Origin: Azolla pinnata
Lineage: Eukaryota; Streptophyta; Polypodiopsida; Salviniales; Salviniaceae
Assembly: GCA_037176905.1 (NCBI GenBank)
Contig: JBBBWG010009180.1
Span: 1 to 23,230, forward strand
Direction: 5' to 3'
Length of the DNA stretch: 23,230 bases
Shown here: positions 1 through 9,082 of the stretch, in pieces
Layout of the letters: every line of letters begins with the position of its first letter
Position numbering within the stretch: position 1 is the first letter of the stretch
The notes under the pieces: generated by a model
The model's input: only the letters and a program-made list of their open reading frames with translations
Told to the model about the DNA's origin: nothing
Database searches by the model: none
Program-made: the position numbers and the translations under genes

Positions 1-361
1 GACTTCATATGGTCCCCCTCCGGACCGGGTGTCGGGCAGTCCTTCCGTGACAGCCGAAGGTTGGCAGGTAGCGGTGTTGTAGTAGATCGAGCCGTATGCA
101 TGTTGAATCGCTCCAAAATTCGTCGGATTTAGTCGGACTGAGATAGATACAACTGTTGTGAATGTTGATTCCGTGTGATCTTTATCCCGAGAATATGATG
201 CGTCGGACCAAGGTCCTTCATTGCGAATTTCAGCAACATTTGTCGTCGGAGATCGGCATGTTCTCCGATATGTCGACTGAAGAGCAGCATATTGTCCACG
301 TAGAGGATGAGGAAGATGGGTCTCCCATCTGCTGCGTCCTTACTGTACAGGCAATGGTCTA
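1..361 (-). pseudogene. Copia reverse transcriptase fragment (fossil)
   Basis: Translating the minus strand here gives text typical of the C-terminal part of copia reverse transcriptase. There is a YVDD-type box followed by LLF, then a KFAMKDLG-like stretch, an HHILGIKI-like stretch and an LYLSQS-like stretch, in the usual order and spacing. The piece continues beyond base 1. It is a fossil with no expected function. Confidence 0.8.
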
Positions 362-374
362 AAGCCTACTCTGC

Positions 375-560
375 AGAACTCAAACCCTAGTTTGCTAAAT
401 CTTCAGAATTCTAAACCCTAGTCTGTAGAACTCAAACCCTAAATCTCTTATCTAAGCCAAGTTTTCAGAATTCTAAACCCTAATCGGCTAAACTCGAAAC
501 CCTGATTTCTTAATCTCAGCTTTGTAATCCAAGTCTTCTGAATTCGAAACCCTAATCCGG
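375..560. repeat. Telobox-rich tandem repeat (AAACCCT boxes)
   Basis: Six AAACCCT boxes on the + strand start at 381, 412, 433, 474, 496 and 547; most are followed by A. They alternate between two contexts, GAACTC before the box and GAATTC before the box. This makes three dimeric units starting near 375, 427 and 489, about 52 and 62 bp apart. The motif is the plant telobox, the telomere-repeat-like promoter element. The stretch lies between the gag and reverse-transcriptase parts of the copia fossil and does not read as retroelement protein. DNA from 560 to 654 is AT-rich and has no recognisable feature. Confidence 0.7.
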
Positions 561-654
561 TACTTTCACTATACCCCAATCCTTTCTGATTCCGATTTCG
601 GGATTGATTGTAATTTCTTCTCTATAATAAAAAAACTATTTCAAATTTATACAT

Positions 655-1419
655 TCAAGCTAATTCATCAGTCATAATATCCCGGTATTTGGAATCCTCT
701 GGTCGGAGGCCCCGGGGTCCTGCCTCGACGTTCACGCATCCTCGTCGTATTTTCGCGACACCGCGCGAGGAACTTCTTCCACGATGTTGCGATCGATCAC
801 CCGTACTCTGTACGGTGTAGGCTTCACTTGCCGAGTTCTGAACGAACGTTTTCCTCCGAACGTCTTCAGACAGAATGGAGCTCGTAATCTCGAAGTACTT
901 CACGGGCGCAGCAGATGCGTTGCATACGGTCGTGACGAAGGTTTCCCAGGATAGTGGAAGGCTACTCATCATCAGTAGAGCTTTCAGCTCATCGTCGATC
1001 GTCATTCCTTGTGCTGACAGCTGGGAAATGATTCCTTTGTAGTCGTTCAGGTGAGCCGTGATCGAGTCGGATTCTTTCATCCGCAAGTTGTAAAGGCACT
1101 GTATCAAATAGATATTCGTAGCGGTCACCTTCTTCTCATATGTGTCCGACAGCGTCTTCCGCAATTCTTTCTCTGTCGTACACGACTGAACCATGTAGTA
1201 CACGGATTCAGACAGATGCATCCGAATGGTAGCACGGGCTACCCGATCCAGCCTCTTCCATTCTTCCGGCTTGTATGTTGCCGGAGCATTCTCATACTCT
1301 ATTGGATCGATCTGGCCACGGACTATGAGATAGTCCTGCATCTGCTCCTTCCAAAAGTTGAAGTTCGTCCCGTCGAACTTCCTTAGACTCATCTCGAATG
1401 AGCCAAATGTCGAAGCCAT
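655..1419 (-). CDS. Copia gag polyprotein (retroelement fossil part)
   Basis: An open frame of 254 codons encodes a Ty1/copia Gag of the plant UBN2/DUF4219 class. The N-terminal stretch includes FDGTNFNFWKEQM, a typical substrate-like start. It is followed by LWxxL-type helical sequence (IRMHLSESVYYMV, YEKKVTATNIYLIQCLYNLRM) and the LLMMSSLPLSWETF segment seen in this family. A basic, Ser/Arg-rich tail follows. Its position after the leader and primer site, on the same strand, fits the normal copia order. In a live element this protein forms the particle; here it belongs to a broken copy. Confidence 0.85.
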   Translation of the reverse strand: MASTFGSFEMSLRKFDGTNFNFWKEQMQDYLIVRGQIDPIEYENAPATYKPEEWKRLDRVARATIRMHLSESVYYMVQSCTTEKELRKTLSDTYEKKVTATNIYLIQCLYNLRMKESDSITAHLNDYKGIISQLSAQGMTIDDELKALLMMSSLPLSWETFVTTVCNASAAPVKYFEITSSILSEDVRRKTFVQNSASEAYTVQSTGDRSQHRGRSSSRGVAKIRRGCVNVEAGPRGLRPEDSKYRDIMTDELA

Positions 1420-2129
1420 TTGTCGGGAAAGCTTGTCCGTAGTTCTGTCCGGAGTGGTTACAACCGCGGCTGAGTACGACTACACTGCAATCTACCTGAA
1501 TGCGATCTAACCGAGTTGGACACGAACGTGAAGGGGGTTACGGTTCTACTCGGAGTGGGCACAAGCACGACGGTTCTTTCCGAAGTGATTACAAACCGTG
1601 TTGTCGAAGTCCGAGTCGAAATCGGACTATTACGCCTAGTCCGTGAAAGAACGAGGCATACTAACTCTTTTGATGCGGATTTCGGCCAAAGTACTTCTAC
1701 ACAGAGTGAGTACAAGCCACTAGCTTTGCCTAAAGTGTGTACAAAGCACTGTCAAAGAGAGTACGACTGTCGGAATCGTGGTCTAATCGTACACTGCACA
1801 GATTAGATCACGATAGAGCGTTTTACTGCAGACTGCGGTAAAACAGTCGTAACTCCCTGTGGGTTGCTCCAAATCTAGTTCTGTATCTTTTGTTCTCTCC
1901 CTGACGTCGAGGCGAACACAATGATGTGTTGCACAACGAAAGATGTCGTCAAAAACTCTCAGAAAGCTCCAATCTTTAGTCGCCGGTCGGAAAGTTACAG
2001 ATGGCCGTAACTGTCTTGAATCTTCTCTAAACCACACGCTCTTGACGTCCACACTGAGTTGAATACAACAGGAAGATAGTAACAGCAGATAACGGCCTAT
2101 AGCGGACGAAACCGCGCTTTGATACCAAA
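1420..2129 (-). other. Leader of the copia fossil with short repeated motif
   Basis: This is untranslated sequence between the primer site and the gag start of the copia element. On the + strand a 12-bp motif of the form RAGTGNNTACAA recurs at 1452, 1553 (one variant base), 1583, 1704 and 1733. Several half-matching GG(A/T)TC and CGTAC pieces lie around it. I see no host gene here. Confidence 0.5.
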
Positions 2130-2652
2130 TGTTGGGGTGAGGTCGTCAGGCGGAACAATGCACTAGCTTCCAACAGTATGTTGGAGCTGTCAAGAGGTAG
2201 GTTAGAACAAAGAGAAGATCAGATCTGAAGGAGGGAGGAGGCTTCAGATCTGAGGCGGTGAGAAGTGGCGATGGCAGTACAAGAGAGAGTGAGAGAGAGA
2301 AAGATAGGCACAAGATTAGAACTTCTATTCACTGGAGTTGGAGCAACCAACTTAGAACGACCATACAAGCTTGGTATTTATACCCCCAAGCTAGGGTTGA
2401 AGCCTTTTCGGCTTATTAAAAATATGGCCCATTCACTTATGGACAGTGTGAACACGGCCATTAGATGCCCGTATTCGACAGGGAGCGCCCATGTTTTTGC
2501 TTCTAGAGATGATCATGTTGCTCGTGATGATGTCGACCGATCATTTTACACCCTAGACGAAAGTGGGGCAATCATAACGGATCGCTTTGGTCGAGGCGTA
2601 CGACGATACCTCCTAGAGCTGGTATGCCAAGAATATCTATGACCCCGCGACA
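2130..2652 (-). repeat. LTR of the copia fossil
   Basis: The inner edge is well placed. On the minus strand the LTR ends in CCCCAACA, followed two bases later by the primer-binding site. A TATA box (TATAAATA on the minus strand) lies at 2382-2375. The outer edge is a guess: at 2652 the minus strand reads TGTCGCGGGGT, a rough mirror of the inner end. The proposed length is about 523 bp. The second LTR and target duplication are outside the window. Confidence 0.6.
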
Positions 2653-3590
2653 GATAGAGATGGGGTAATAGAGCAGATCACATCTTCATTTCACTCTCAA
2701 TACCCCATACCTGAGCATGCTACATTGAGCTCGGTTTGACTTTATCGAACCATACATGCACATATTGCAAATCATCCGAGTAGCTACATGAGAGTTGCTC
2801 GAGTAGTGGTAAACCAAGAGGCAGCTAGCTACCACTGTGATTAGATGGTGGGCGGCACAAAAACTATCATGAATATGAGTGGAGGGCGGCCTTAGAACAA
2901 GGGGTGTCAGAATGCAGTGCTCGACATGTTGTTAAATGTGTGATCGATATTGTTTCACATAGTGCAGGGAGATAGGGTAGTGGAGGTGCTTAGACTTTTA
3001 GGGCGGAGTTCGTAATTAGTATCTCGATAATTCACAATTGTTCTCTTTATATGATTAATTAGTGTTATATATAACGTAAACTAGTTGAATTTATTGTTTT
3101 TGTGTAGATGGGTATCTTTGGTCACTGGCCATATCTCAATGAGGAGGATTATCACCATATACATTCATGATGTGAGATGTGGATGTATTTCAGAAGTCTC
3201 AACTTAATCACGGATGACCAACATATTTTGAGTTTAGGGATATAGTTTGAGTTGCTAGGCAATAATGTTGATTTGGAGGTAGGCGAAAGTGCAGAGGGTA
3301 CTCGAGAGCTCGAGTAAAACCTTGAGGTAAGTGGCGCTTCATCACCTGTAGACACTGAGGCAACGTACACCGACCCCAGCTCTAGTAATTAGTCACTAGG
3401 GTTTGATATTTATAATGATAATAACCCTAGTGAGTATTGTCAATCTTTGTAGACATTTTGCGGTTTCATGTACAGACTTCAGTTTATTTATATTTTCATT
3501 GTTAACAAACATTTTATTACTTTAATATATTTCAAGTTTTAATTTTAGTTCTATATTTTATTATTTAAAAATATAAATAATATTTAGTTA
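2653..3590. other. No intact gene; decayed gene-like stretch near 2990-3390
   Basis: No intact gene is visible. A GT...AG intron-like interval runs from about 3009 to 3108. It is followed by a coding-looking stretch that starts ATGGGTATCTTTGG and ends near 3393 in a Ser/Asp/Thr-rich tail (SPVDTEATYTDPSSSN). The frame has several stops, so any gene here is dead. I do not recognise the family; an old transposase gene is possible. The rest is AT-rich DNA without recognisable features. Confidence 0.25.
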
Positions 3591-3599
3591 ATTGCAACA

Positions 3600-4390
3600 G
3601 AATATTGTAGTAAACACATAACAAAATAGTGATAAAAAAACAGCAAAGCACCCGCAAACAACCAGCAATTGACTAACAAACATCTAGCTATGTATCAGTG
3701 AACATGGAATAAATTTGTAGTAAACACGTAGTAAATAAGCATTAAAATGTCCAGCAAACAAGCAATAAATCAAGAATGAAAACGCAGCAAAATTCGGAAT
3801 CAATAAGCGTCAAATTTGTAGTATAAGCATTAAATTTACAATAAATTACCTCGCATCAAATTTATAGTAAACCTCGTGTCAAGTTCGTATTAAATTTCGT
3901 GTCAAAATCATAATAAATATCATGTCAATGTCGCAGTAAATCTAGCGTTAAATGATGGAGTAAAACTCGCGTTAAATATGAAATAATAAATGCGTCAATA
4001 ATGTAGTTAAGCTCGCGTTCATAAAGCAGTAAATCCAACATCAATCTGGCAGTAAAATTCCCATCAAACTTGCACCAAAGTTATAGTAAAATTATTATCT
4101 AATAAGCAATAAATCTAGCATGAAATGTGTAGTAAAGTCGCGTCATATGTGCATCAAAGATTCAATAAATGTTTCAACAAATAAGCAATAAAACTTACAT
4201 CAAGTTTGTAGTAACTAGCGTGTTAAACAAGGAATAAATCTTGCTTCAAAAACCTAGTAAAAGGCGCGTTAAAAAGTGCGGTAAAATGGAGAATAAATAC
4301 GTGGTAAAATGTGCATCAAGAAGAGGCAAATGTCCAGTAAATTTATGGTAAATGGCATGTAAAAAATCGCGGCAAAAATCACAATAAAAA
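3600..4390. repeat. Highly degenerate tandem repeat, period about 12 bp
   Basis: About 800 bp is built from short units that end in TAAA or CAAA. Many can be written as G(C/T)(A/G)GTAAAATY alternating with GCGTCAAATNT. Examples are GCAGTAAATCC near 4026, GCAATAAATCT near 4105 and GCGTCAAATTT near 3807. Unit length drifts between about 10 and 14 bp. The strand is strongly asymmetric, with A runs on + and T runs on -. No coding frame survives. It could be an ancient minisatellite or the subterminal repeat region of a CACTA-type transposon. Confidence 0.6.
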
Positions 4391-4964
4391 TACGACAAAT
4401 TATTTTAATCTTTTATCGCGAATTTTGTAACAATTTTTCAATAACAATTTGTTAAAGAAATTTTGACAATACATGATGCGTTAAACACGTCAATACCTTG
4501 TAGAGAATCTTGTCAAGGAATAAAGTCATTCTTTAACTACATTCAAAGTAAATAACTGACCTAGACTCTTTAATTTAGGTGCATTAAATAAATGTGATTG
4601 TCATGTATTGCAACTCCTTTTTCTACACACTGCACGAATCCTCTTTTGTGTAAAAATACGACAAATAATTTATATCATTTATTGCGAATTTCGCAACAAT
4701 TTTCAATAACAATTTGTTAAAGAAATTTCAACAATACATGACGCGCTAAACACATCAATACCTTGTAGTGAATCTTGTCAAAGAATCAAGTCATTCTTTA
4801 ACTACATTCAAAGTAAATGACTAACTTAGACTCTTTAATTTAGGTGCATTAAATAAATGTGACATCTAGTGTTTTTTTGCTCAAAGCTCATTTTTTATGC
4901 ATTGCCAACTGCTATACGTATTGCAACTCCTTATTTACGCACATCACGACTCCTCTTTTGTGTG
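4391..4964. repeat. Direct tandem duplication, unit about 266 bp
   Basis: Two copies follow each other. Copy 1 starts with TACGACAAATTATTTT at 4391 and ends with CTCTTTTGTGT near 4652. Copy 2 starts with TACGACAAATAATTT at 4657 and ends with the same words near 4964. The copies are about 90% alike over their first 200 bp. Copy 2 carries about 50 extra bases near 4862-4920. Each contains a near-palindrome around AAGTCATTCTTT. From 4965 to 5266 I see nothing recognisable. Confidence 0.85.
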
Positions 4965-5263
4965 ATTGTGAAGTTGTGCAGTTGTAGATGTTGAGCTTGT
5001 CTCTTAATATAATATTTGGTCCAACAAATAACGTTGCATTGTTCTCTCTATAATTGGAAATTTGCAGTTTAAGGGCACAAAGTTTGAATACAACAAAACT
5101 TCATCATATTTGTTCGGAACTTGCCAAAATACAAGGGTGTTATAGCAAAGAATGATAACCTTTAGTAAACAAAGGTCATCCATGAAACTAAGCTACAACA
5201 GATTGTATGTACACTGAAGAACGTGAATGGAAGCAAGCATGAGACAAGTGCAAGTGATGAACA

Positions 5264-5266
<3 letters not shown>

Positions 5267-5321
<55 letters not shown>
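5267..5321. repeat. (GT)n microsatellite, about 27 repeats
   Basis: An uninterrupted GT run of 55 bases. It is a long, pure dinucleotide tract, so it should be highly variable in length between individuals. Confidence 0.98.
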
Positions 5322-5323
<2 letters not shown>

Positions 5324-6420
5324 CTTGATAGACACGAATATACTCACTCTTATATTAAAAATAAGTACACGACGACTATACAATGTTTGGCTTATATGCG
5401 GCATGTACCCTTTTGACTTATTACAAATATGACTTTTTCAGATTTATAATGTAAATGCAACCATTATATGACCAAATTTAACAAGGGCATTTTTTGAGCA
5501 ATGTTGCTGGTTGCCGAAGATTTCTTGATGCCAGCTTTCAAGGTAGGGTAAGGAGATAGCTCATGTTGTTTTCCGTATTGTAGATCCCACCCGGAATCTA
5601 CCTGAATTCCCTCTCACAATTCACGTTTACAAGAAACTTACATGAATCTTATAATTGATATTAATTAGCTCTATAACCATCATTTTACTATTGCCCATAA
5701 CAACGTATGATGGACAAATCCCCTCAAACTTGAACCCAAGACGCATCACGTGAGGAACAAGCATCATTAACATTTGAAAGTTGGCGAGTCAAGAATAGTT
5801 CAAATTCTTCTATTTGTTATTGGACATGGTATTGAGACAACATTCGTCAATGTTTTGAGTAAGTTTGAGAACGGACCACATAGTATTGTAATGGAATGTT
5901 TTGGTGTGCAATGTTTGTTGCAAAGGTGAAATTCGGAACCTTTCAGGGTGAATGTGAGCTCGCGGTGTCAAGCGATCTCTATTAGCTGAAGGTAGAACCC
6001 GAGCGGGGCGCATTAAAAACGCCACGGTGAATCGATTCTGGTCAAACATCTCGAAGGAACGAACAAAAGGAATGTTGAACGGAGATAGCAGGCAGGCCCC
6101 ATGGTAGATATTTATTTACGCCTCCGATTTTACATGACCGAACGATCGATCGATAGATCGTTATACATTATTATTACTTGAGCCGACGAATGGGTCGATT
6201 TTAGGCAACATTTTTCACTAATGCAGCGAGCTTCATCGTAGAAATGAAAAACGATGTGTTTACGAAGCGATTCGACACCTAATGCCTACCTACCCAGCGC
6301 AAAGAGAAAGTGTGGCGATTTGAGTGGGGTAGTTCCGCGGGTCGGGTGCTGTTGCACAACACACGACAAAAAAATGGGGATGATGACATGTGTACATGTC
6401 ACATCACAGCACCGCATACG
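5322..6420. other. Intergenic, no recognisable gene
   Basis: There is no convincing coding frame, RNA gene or transposon protein. A short GATCGATCGATAGATCG run lies near 6146-6162. The right-hand part is likely upstream DNA of the inhibitor gene that starts at 6734. Confidence 0.5.
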
Positions 6421-6440
6421 CCCTTCATAAATGATGGCGA

Positions 6441-6665
6441 CGCGCACACATACGCACACATGCATGCATGCATGCATACATACGACGCCATGCATGCATG
6501 CGGGGGAGGGCCACGTACTGTATTTATTTATTTACACCAAAGAGATATGAATGTAGATCTACTAGCACAATAGATCATGTCTGCATGTGTATGCATGCCG
6601 TCGCATCATATACATACATAAATGCCATGCATACATACATACAAACACACACACATACATACGTG
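6441..6665. promoter_or_regulatory. CATG/RY-type and CATA/CACA repeat cluster upstream of the inhibitor gene
   Basis: (CATG)n runs lie at 6459-6475 and 6489-6501, with further CATGCATA and ATGCATGC words near 6590 and 6622, and CACA/CATACATA tracts up to about 6662. CATGCA is the RY element bound by B3-domain factors (ABI3/FUS3/LEC2). The runs are also alternating purine-pyrimidine DNA, which can be plain microsatellite. The cluster sits 70-290 bp upstream of the start codon. A regulatory role is inferred only. I did not find a clear TATA box. Confidence 0.4.
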
Positions 6666-6733
6666 TCGAGGCAGATGATAAGAAGGGTTTTGTAGCGTCG
6701 CTGGAACTTCCTTCCTTCCAACCAAGCTAAGCC

Positions 6734-7888
6734 ATGGCTTCTTCTTCTTCTTCTTCTTCTTCATCATTTCTCTGTTCACAGAAACCGGGGCTCCGCTTCC
6801 TTCTTCTTCTTCTTCTCCTCCTCCTCCTCCTCCAATGTGCAGACGGCGAATCGAAGTCCTTAGCCGGCGTTTATCCTCCAGCAGCCGGGGATCTTCTGCA
6901 TCACCATCACCACCACCTCCACCATCATCATCATCATCATCATCGGCAGCAGCAACAGCAGCAACAGCAGCAGCAGCAGAATGGTGGCGGTCTTAAGAAG
7001 AGTGGGAGCGAGTCTTCCGTGATAGCGGCGACATCCCAGCCTGGTGCAGCCGTACTCGGCGGTGGCGGTGCTGCTGCTGCTGCTGCAGGGCATAGCCATG
7101 GCCGCCGCCCAAGTACGTCGTCGTCGTCGTCGTCGTGGTCGGGCAGAAGAGGTGCAGGACGCGGGGGCGTGGCAAGGCTGTGCAAGACGACGTCGTACCC
7201 GGAGCAATGCCTGAGAATCCTGTCCACGCTTCCAGGAAACGCACCCTTGACGCGCCAGATCGTGGCGGCGTCGTCGTACGCGCTGCGCCTAACCAATCTC
7301 ACCTACGCCGCGGTGGTGCGGAGAAGCAGCAGCGCTGCAGCTTCTGCAGCGGGCCGGGGGGGGGGCGGGCGGCAAGAGAGGAAGGGCGGGGGGAGCAGGA
7401 AGAGGAGTCCTCGGGAGGACAAGCTGGCGGCGGGGGCGCTGCAGGACTGCGTGGAGCTGATGGGGAACTCCATGGACCAGCTGCGCATCTCCATAGCCAG
7501 GGTGTCGGCGCTACCGCCGGCAGCTGCAGGGGCGCTTCCTCTGACTCAGCAGCAGCAGCAGCAGCAGCAGCAGCATCGTCAGCAACAACAAGGAAGAGGA
7601 AGAGGAAGAGGAAGAGGAGGAAGAGGAAAGGCGCAGCAGCAGCAGCAGCTGCTGCTGCACGCACGTGTCATGGACGCGCAGGTGTCGCTGAGCGCGGCCT
7701 ACACGTTCCAGGGCACGTGCGAGGAGGAGGTGAGCGGGCACCACGAGGCAGGCAGCGCGGCGGCGGCGCTGCTGCTGCGCCAGAGCACGGGCATAACGCA
7801 GGCCATCGCCGTGGCGCTGTCGCTGGCGGACACGTTGCAGCACAGCATCCTGCACCCGCCCTCCTCATCCTCATCCTCATCCTCATGA
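6734..7888 (+). CDS. Pectin methylesterase inhibitor / invertase inhibitor-like protein with homopeptide expansions
   Basis: A single-exon frame of 384 residues with a good start context (AAGCCATGG). A signal peptide is likely: Ser run 3-11, then a nearly pure Leu core at 22-33, ending near QCADG at 34-38. The family is shown by four cysteines with PMEI spacing and context: C150 and C159 (LCKTTSYPEQCL), C239 (ALQDCVELM) and C329 (FQGTCEEEV). These normally form two disulfides in a four-helix bundle. Such proteins act in the cell wall or vacuole by binding pectin methylesterase or acid invertase; sequence alone does not say which. Typical members have about 150-200 residues. The extra length here is low-complexity sequence: His 56-61 and 63-70, Gln 72-82, Ala/Gly about 109-118, Ser 127-134, a Gly/Arg/Lys-rich insert about 198-228, Gln 272-280, a Gly-Arg run about 287-299, and a Ser tail 377-384. 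C3-C4 spacing is 90, against about 40 in the model protein as I recall it. Coding GC is much higher than in the flanks. Expression and folding are unproven. Confidence 0.8.
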   Translation: MASSSSSSSSSFLCSQKPGLRFLLLLLLLLLLLQCADGESKSLAGVYPPAAGDLLHHHHHHLHHHHHHHHRQQQQQQQQQQQNGGGLKKSGSESSVIAATSQPGAAVLGGGGAAAAAAGHSHGRRPSTSSSSSSWSGRRGAGRGGVARLCKTTSYPEQCLRILSTLPGNAPLTRQIVAASSYALRLTNLTYAAVVRRSSSAAASAAGRGGGGRQERKGGGSRKRSPREDKLAAGALQDCVELMGNSMDQLRISIARVSALPPAAAGALPLTQQQQQQQQQHRQQQQGRGRGRGRGGRGKAQQQQQLLLHARVMDAQVSLSAAYTFQGTCEEEVSGHHEAGSAAAALLLRQSTGITQAIAVALSLADTLQHSILHPPSSSSSSSS

Positions 7889-8240
7889 ATGGCATGGCTT
7901 GTGCATGTGCATGTGCATGGATCCCCCATGCCCATGCCATCCATGCCATCCATGCCATCCTATCTATCTCTGCATGGATGCTTGGGTGCATGTATGCCTG
8001 CATGTACCTCATCCATCATCAATGCGCACCTTCTCCACCCACCCCCATCACCATCATCACCCTCATCATCAACCGCCACATCATCCTCCAGCCCTGCATG
8101 TCTGCATGCATGGATCGATGCATCCTCCCGACCTACGTTCGCTTCCGCGGATGGGATTGGATGGGATGGATCGTCTCGGAATGATCCTTGCTGCTCGATG
8201 ACTACCATCATCATCACCATCATCATCATGGTCATGATGG
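7889..8240. repeat. CATG/CCATGCCAT and CAT simple repeats, likely 3' UTR
   Basis: After the stop codon come TGCATG repeats (about 7898-7920), three CCATCCATG-type units (about 7926-7960), CAT/CATC tracts near 8046-8075, and a CAT run at about 8204-8230. A GGATTGGATGGGATGGAT run is at about 8154-8171. This is probably the 3' untranslated region and early flank of the inhibitor gene. No clear polyadenylation signal was found. Confidence 0.55.
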
Positions 8241-8440
8241 TCATGCCGGTCATGTTGCTGGGCAACGTCAAATCACCGCTCCGCTCCCCCCTTCACTGCA
8301 GACGACAGAAAAAAAAGTGTCTGAAGCAAATGCTCGTTTATCAATATATACAGATTTTGGCAGCGTATGCAATGCATCTCTAACCTCTTCTCTTTTCTAT
8401 TCCTCCACTTTCTCAGCAGCATGTCTCTATAATCAATGAC

Positions 8441-8468
<28 letters not shown>
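8441..8468. repeat. (CT)14 microsatellite
   Basis: A pure CT run of 28 bases. Downstream, 8469-9082 has a poly-T run near 8650-8662 and an isolated TATATAAATA word near 8929-8938 with no gene after it. I see no gene in that interval. Confidence 0.95.
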
Positions 8469-8471
<3 letters not shown>

Positions 8472-9082
8472 AAAAAACACAATCACGTGGTCGGTCAATG
8501 ATCAGTAAAACTGCCTCCTTCCCATCTATGCATGCATTGTGTCGATGCATGCTCCAGTCATGAAGTCGTCGAGTTCAGACTGGCAGACTGTACGTATGTA
8601 AGGTGATTTGACTGCATCTTCATCCATCTGGTCTGATGTCTTCCTCGCTCTTTTTTTTTTTTGTAAATGTATGTTTGTAGTGCAAAAATACCCTTGCGCT
8701 CTCGCTCTCCCTTTCCATTTGAAATGATTTGGCAAGACGACAGACCGACAATAAGATCATTTTCAGATTGAGAGAATTGGACATGGCATCCTTCCTTTTA
8801 TCAATCAATCACACCCCACCCTCCATGCGTTTGTTTGTTCCAGACTGTCTGTTTGCCTATCCATTCTTCCATCTACAATAGTCGGTGGAACAACCGTCTT
8901 CTTCTGATCCAACTAGCCGAACGCTGCATATATAAATAATGTTGGGGTGCCGCTGATCATTGCCCAGTAGTATTGTATCGATCCATCATCCATCAGGGAG
9001 TCAACAAAAAGGCCATGCTAACTAGCACCGACTAGACACACGCCGCTTGATACTCGATGTGGTTGTGTGGCTCCTTTCATTG

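Larger units (their letters stand above)
1..2652 (-). mobile_element. Broken Ty1/copia LTR retrotransposon (fossil), 5' part
   Basis: Read on the minus strand, the order is LTR (about 2652-2130), a primer-binding site next to it (about 2128-2113), a leader of about 700 bp, a gag frame (1419-655), and a reverse-transcriptase piece that runs off the window at base 1. The primer site, read on the minus strand, starts TGGTATCAAAGCGCGG. This resembles the initiator-Met tRNA site common in plant copia elements. The element is broken, with several breaks, and looks old. The other LTR would lie outside the window, so its age cannot be estimated from LTR divergence. The family call rests on the gag type and on the copia-style YVDD-box region of the polymerase. 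Confidence 0.85.

Noticed and set aside
5162-5432. Frames with (TH)n or (CV)n runs across the GT tract
   Set aside because: They are only translations of the dinucleotide repeat.
7135-8184. Long + strand frame overlapping the inhibitor gene (349 codons), and several long minus-strand frames in the same region
   Set aside because: They have no family signature, begin at non-ATG codons in at least some cases, and exist because GC-rich trinucleotide repeats lack stops in every frame. The inhibitor frame alone has the cysteine pattern and signal peptide.
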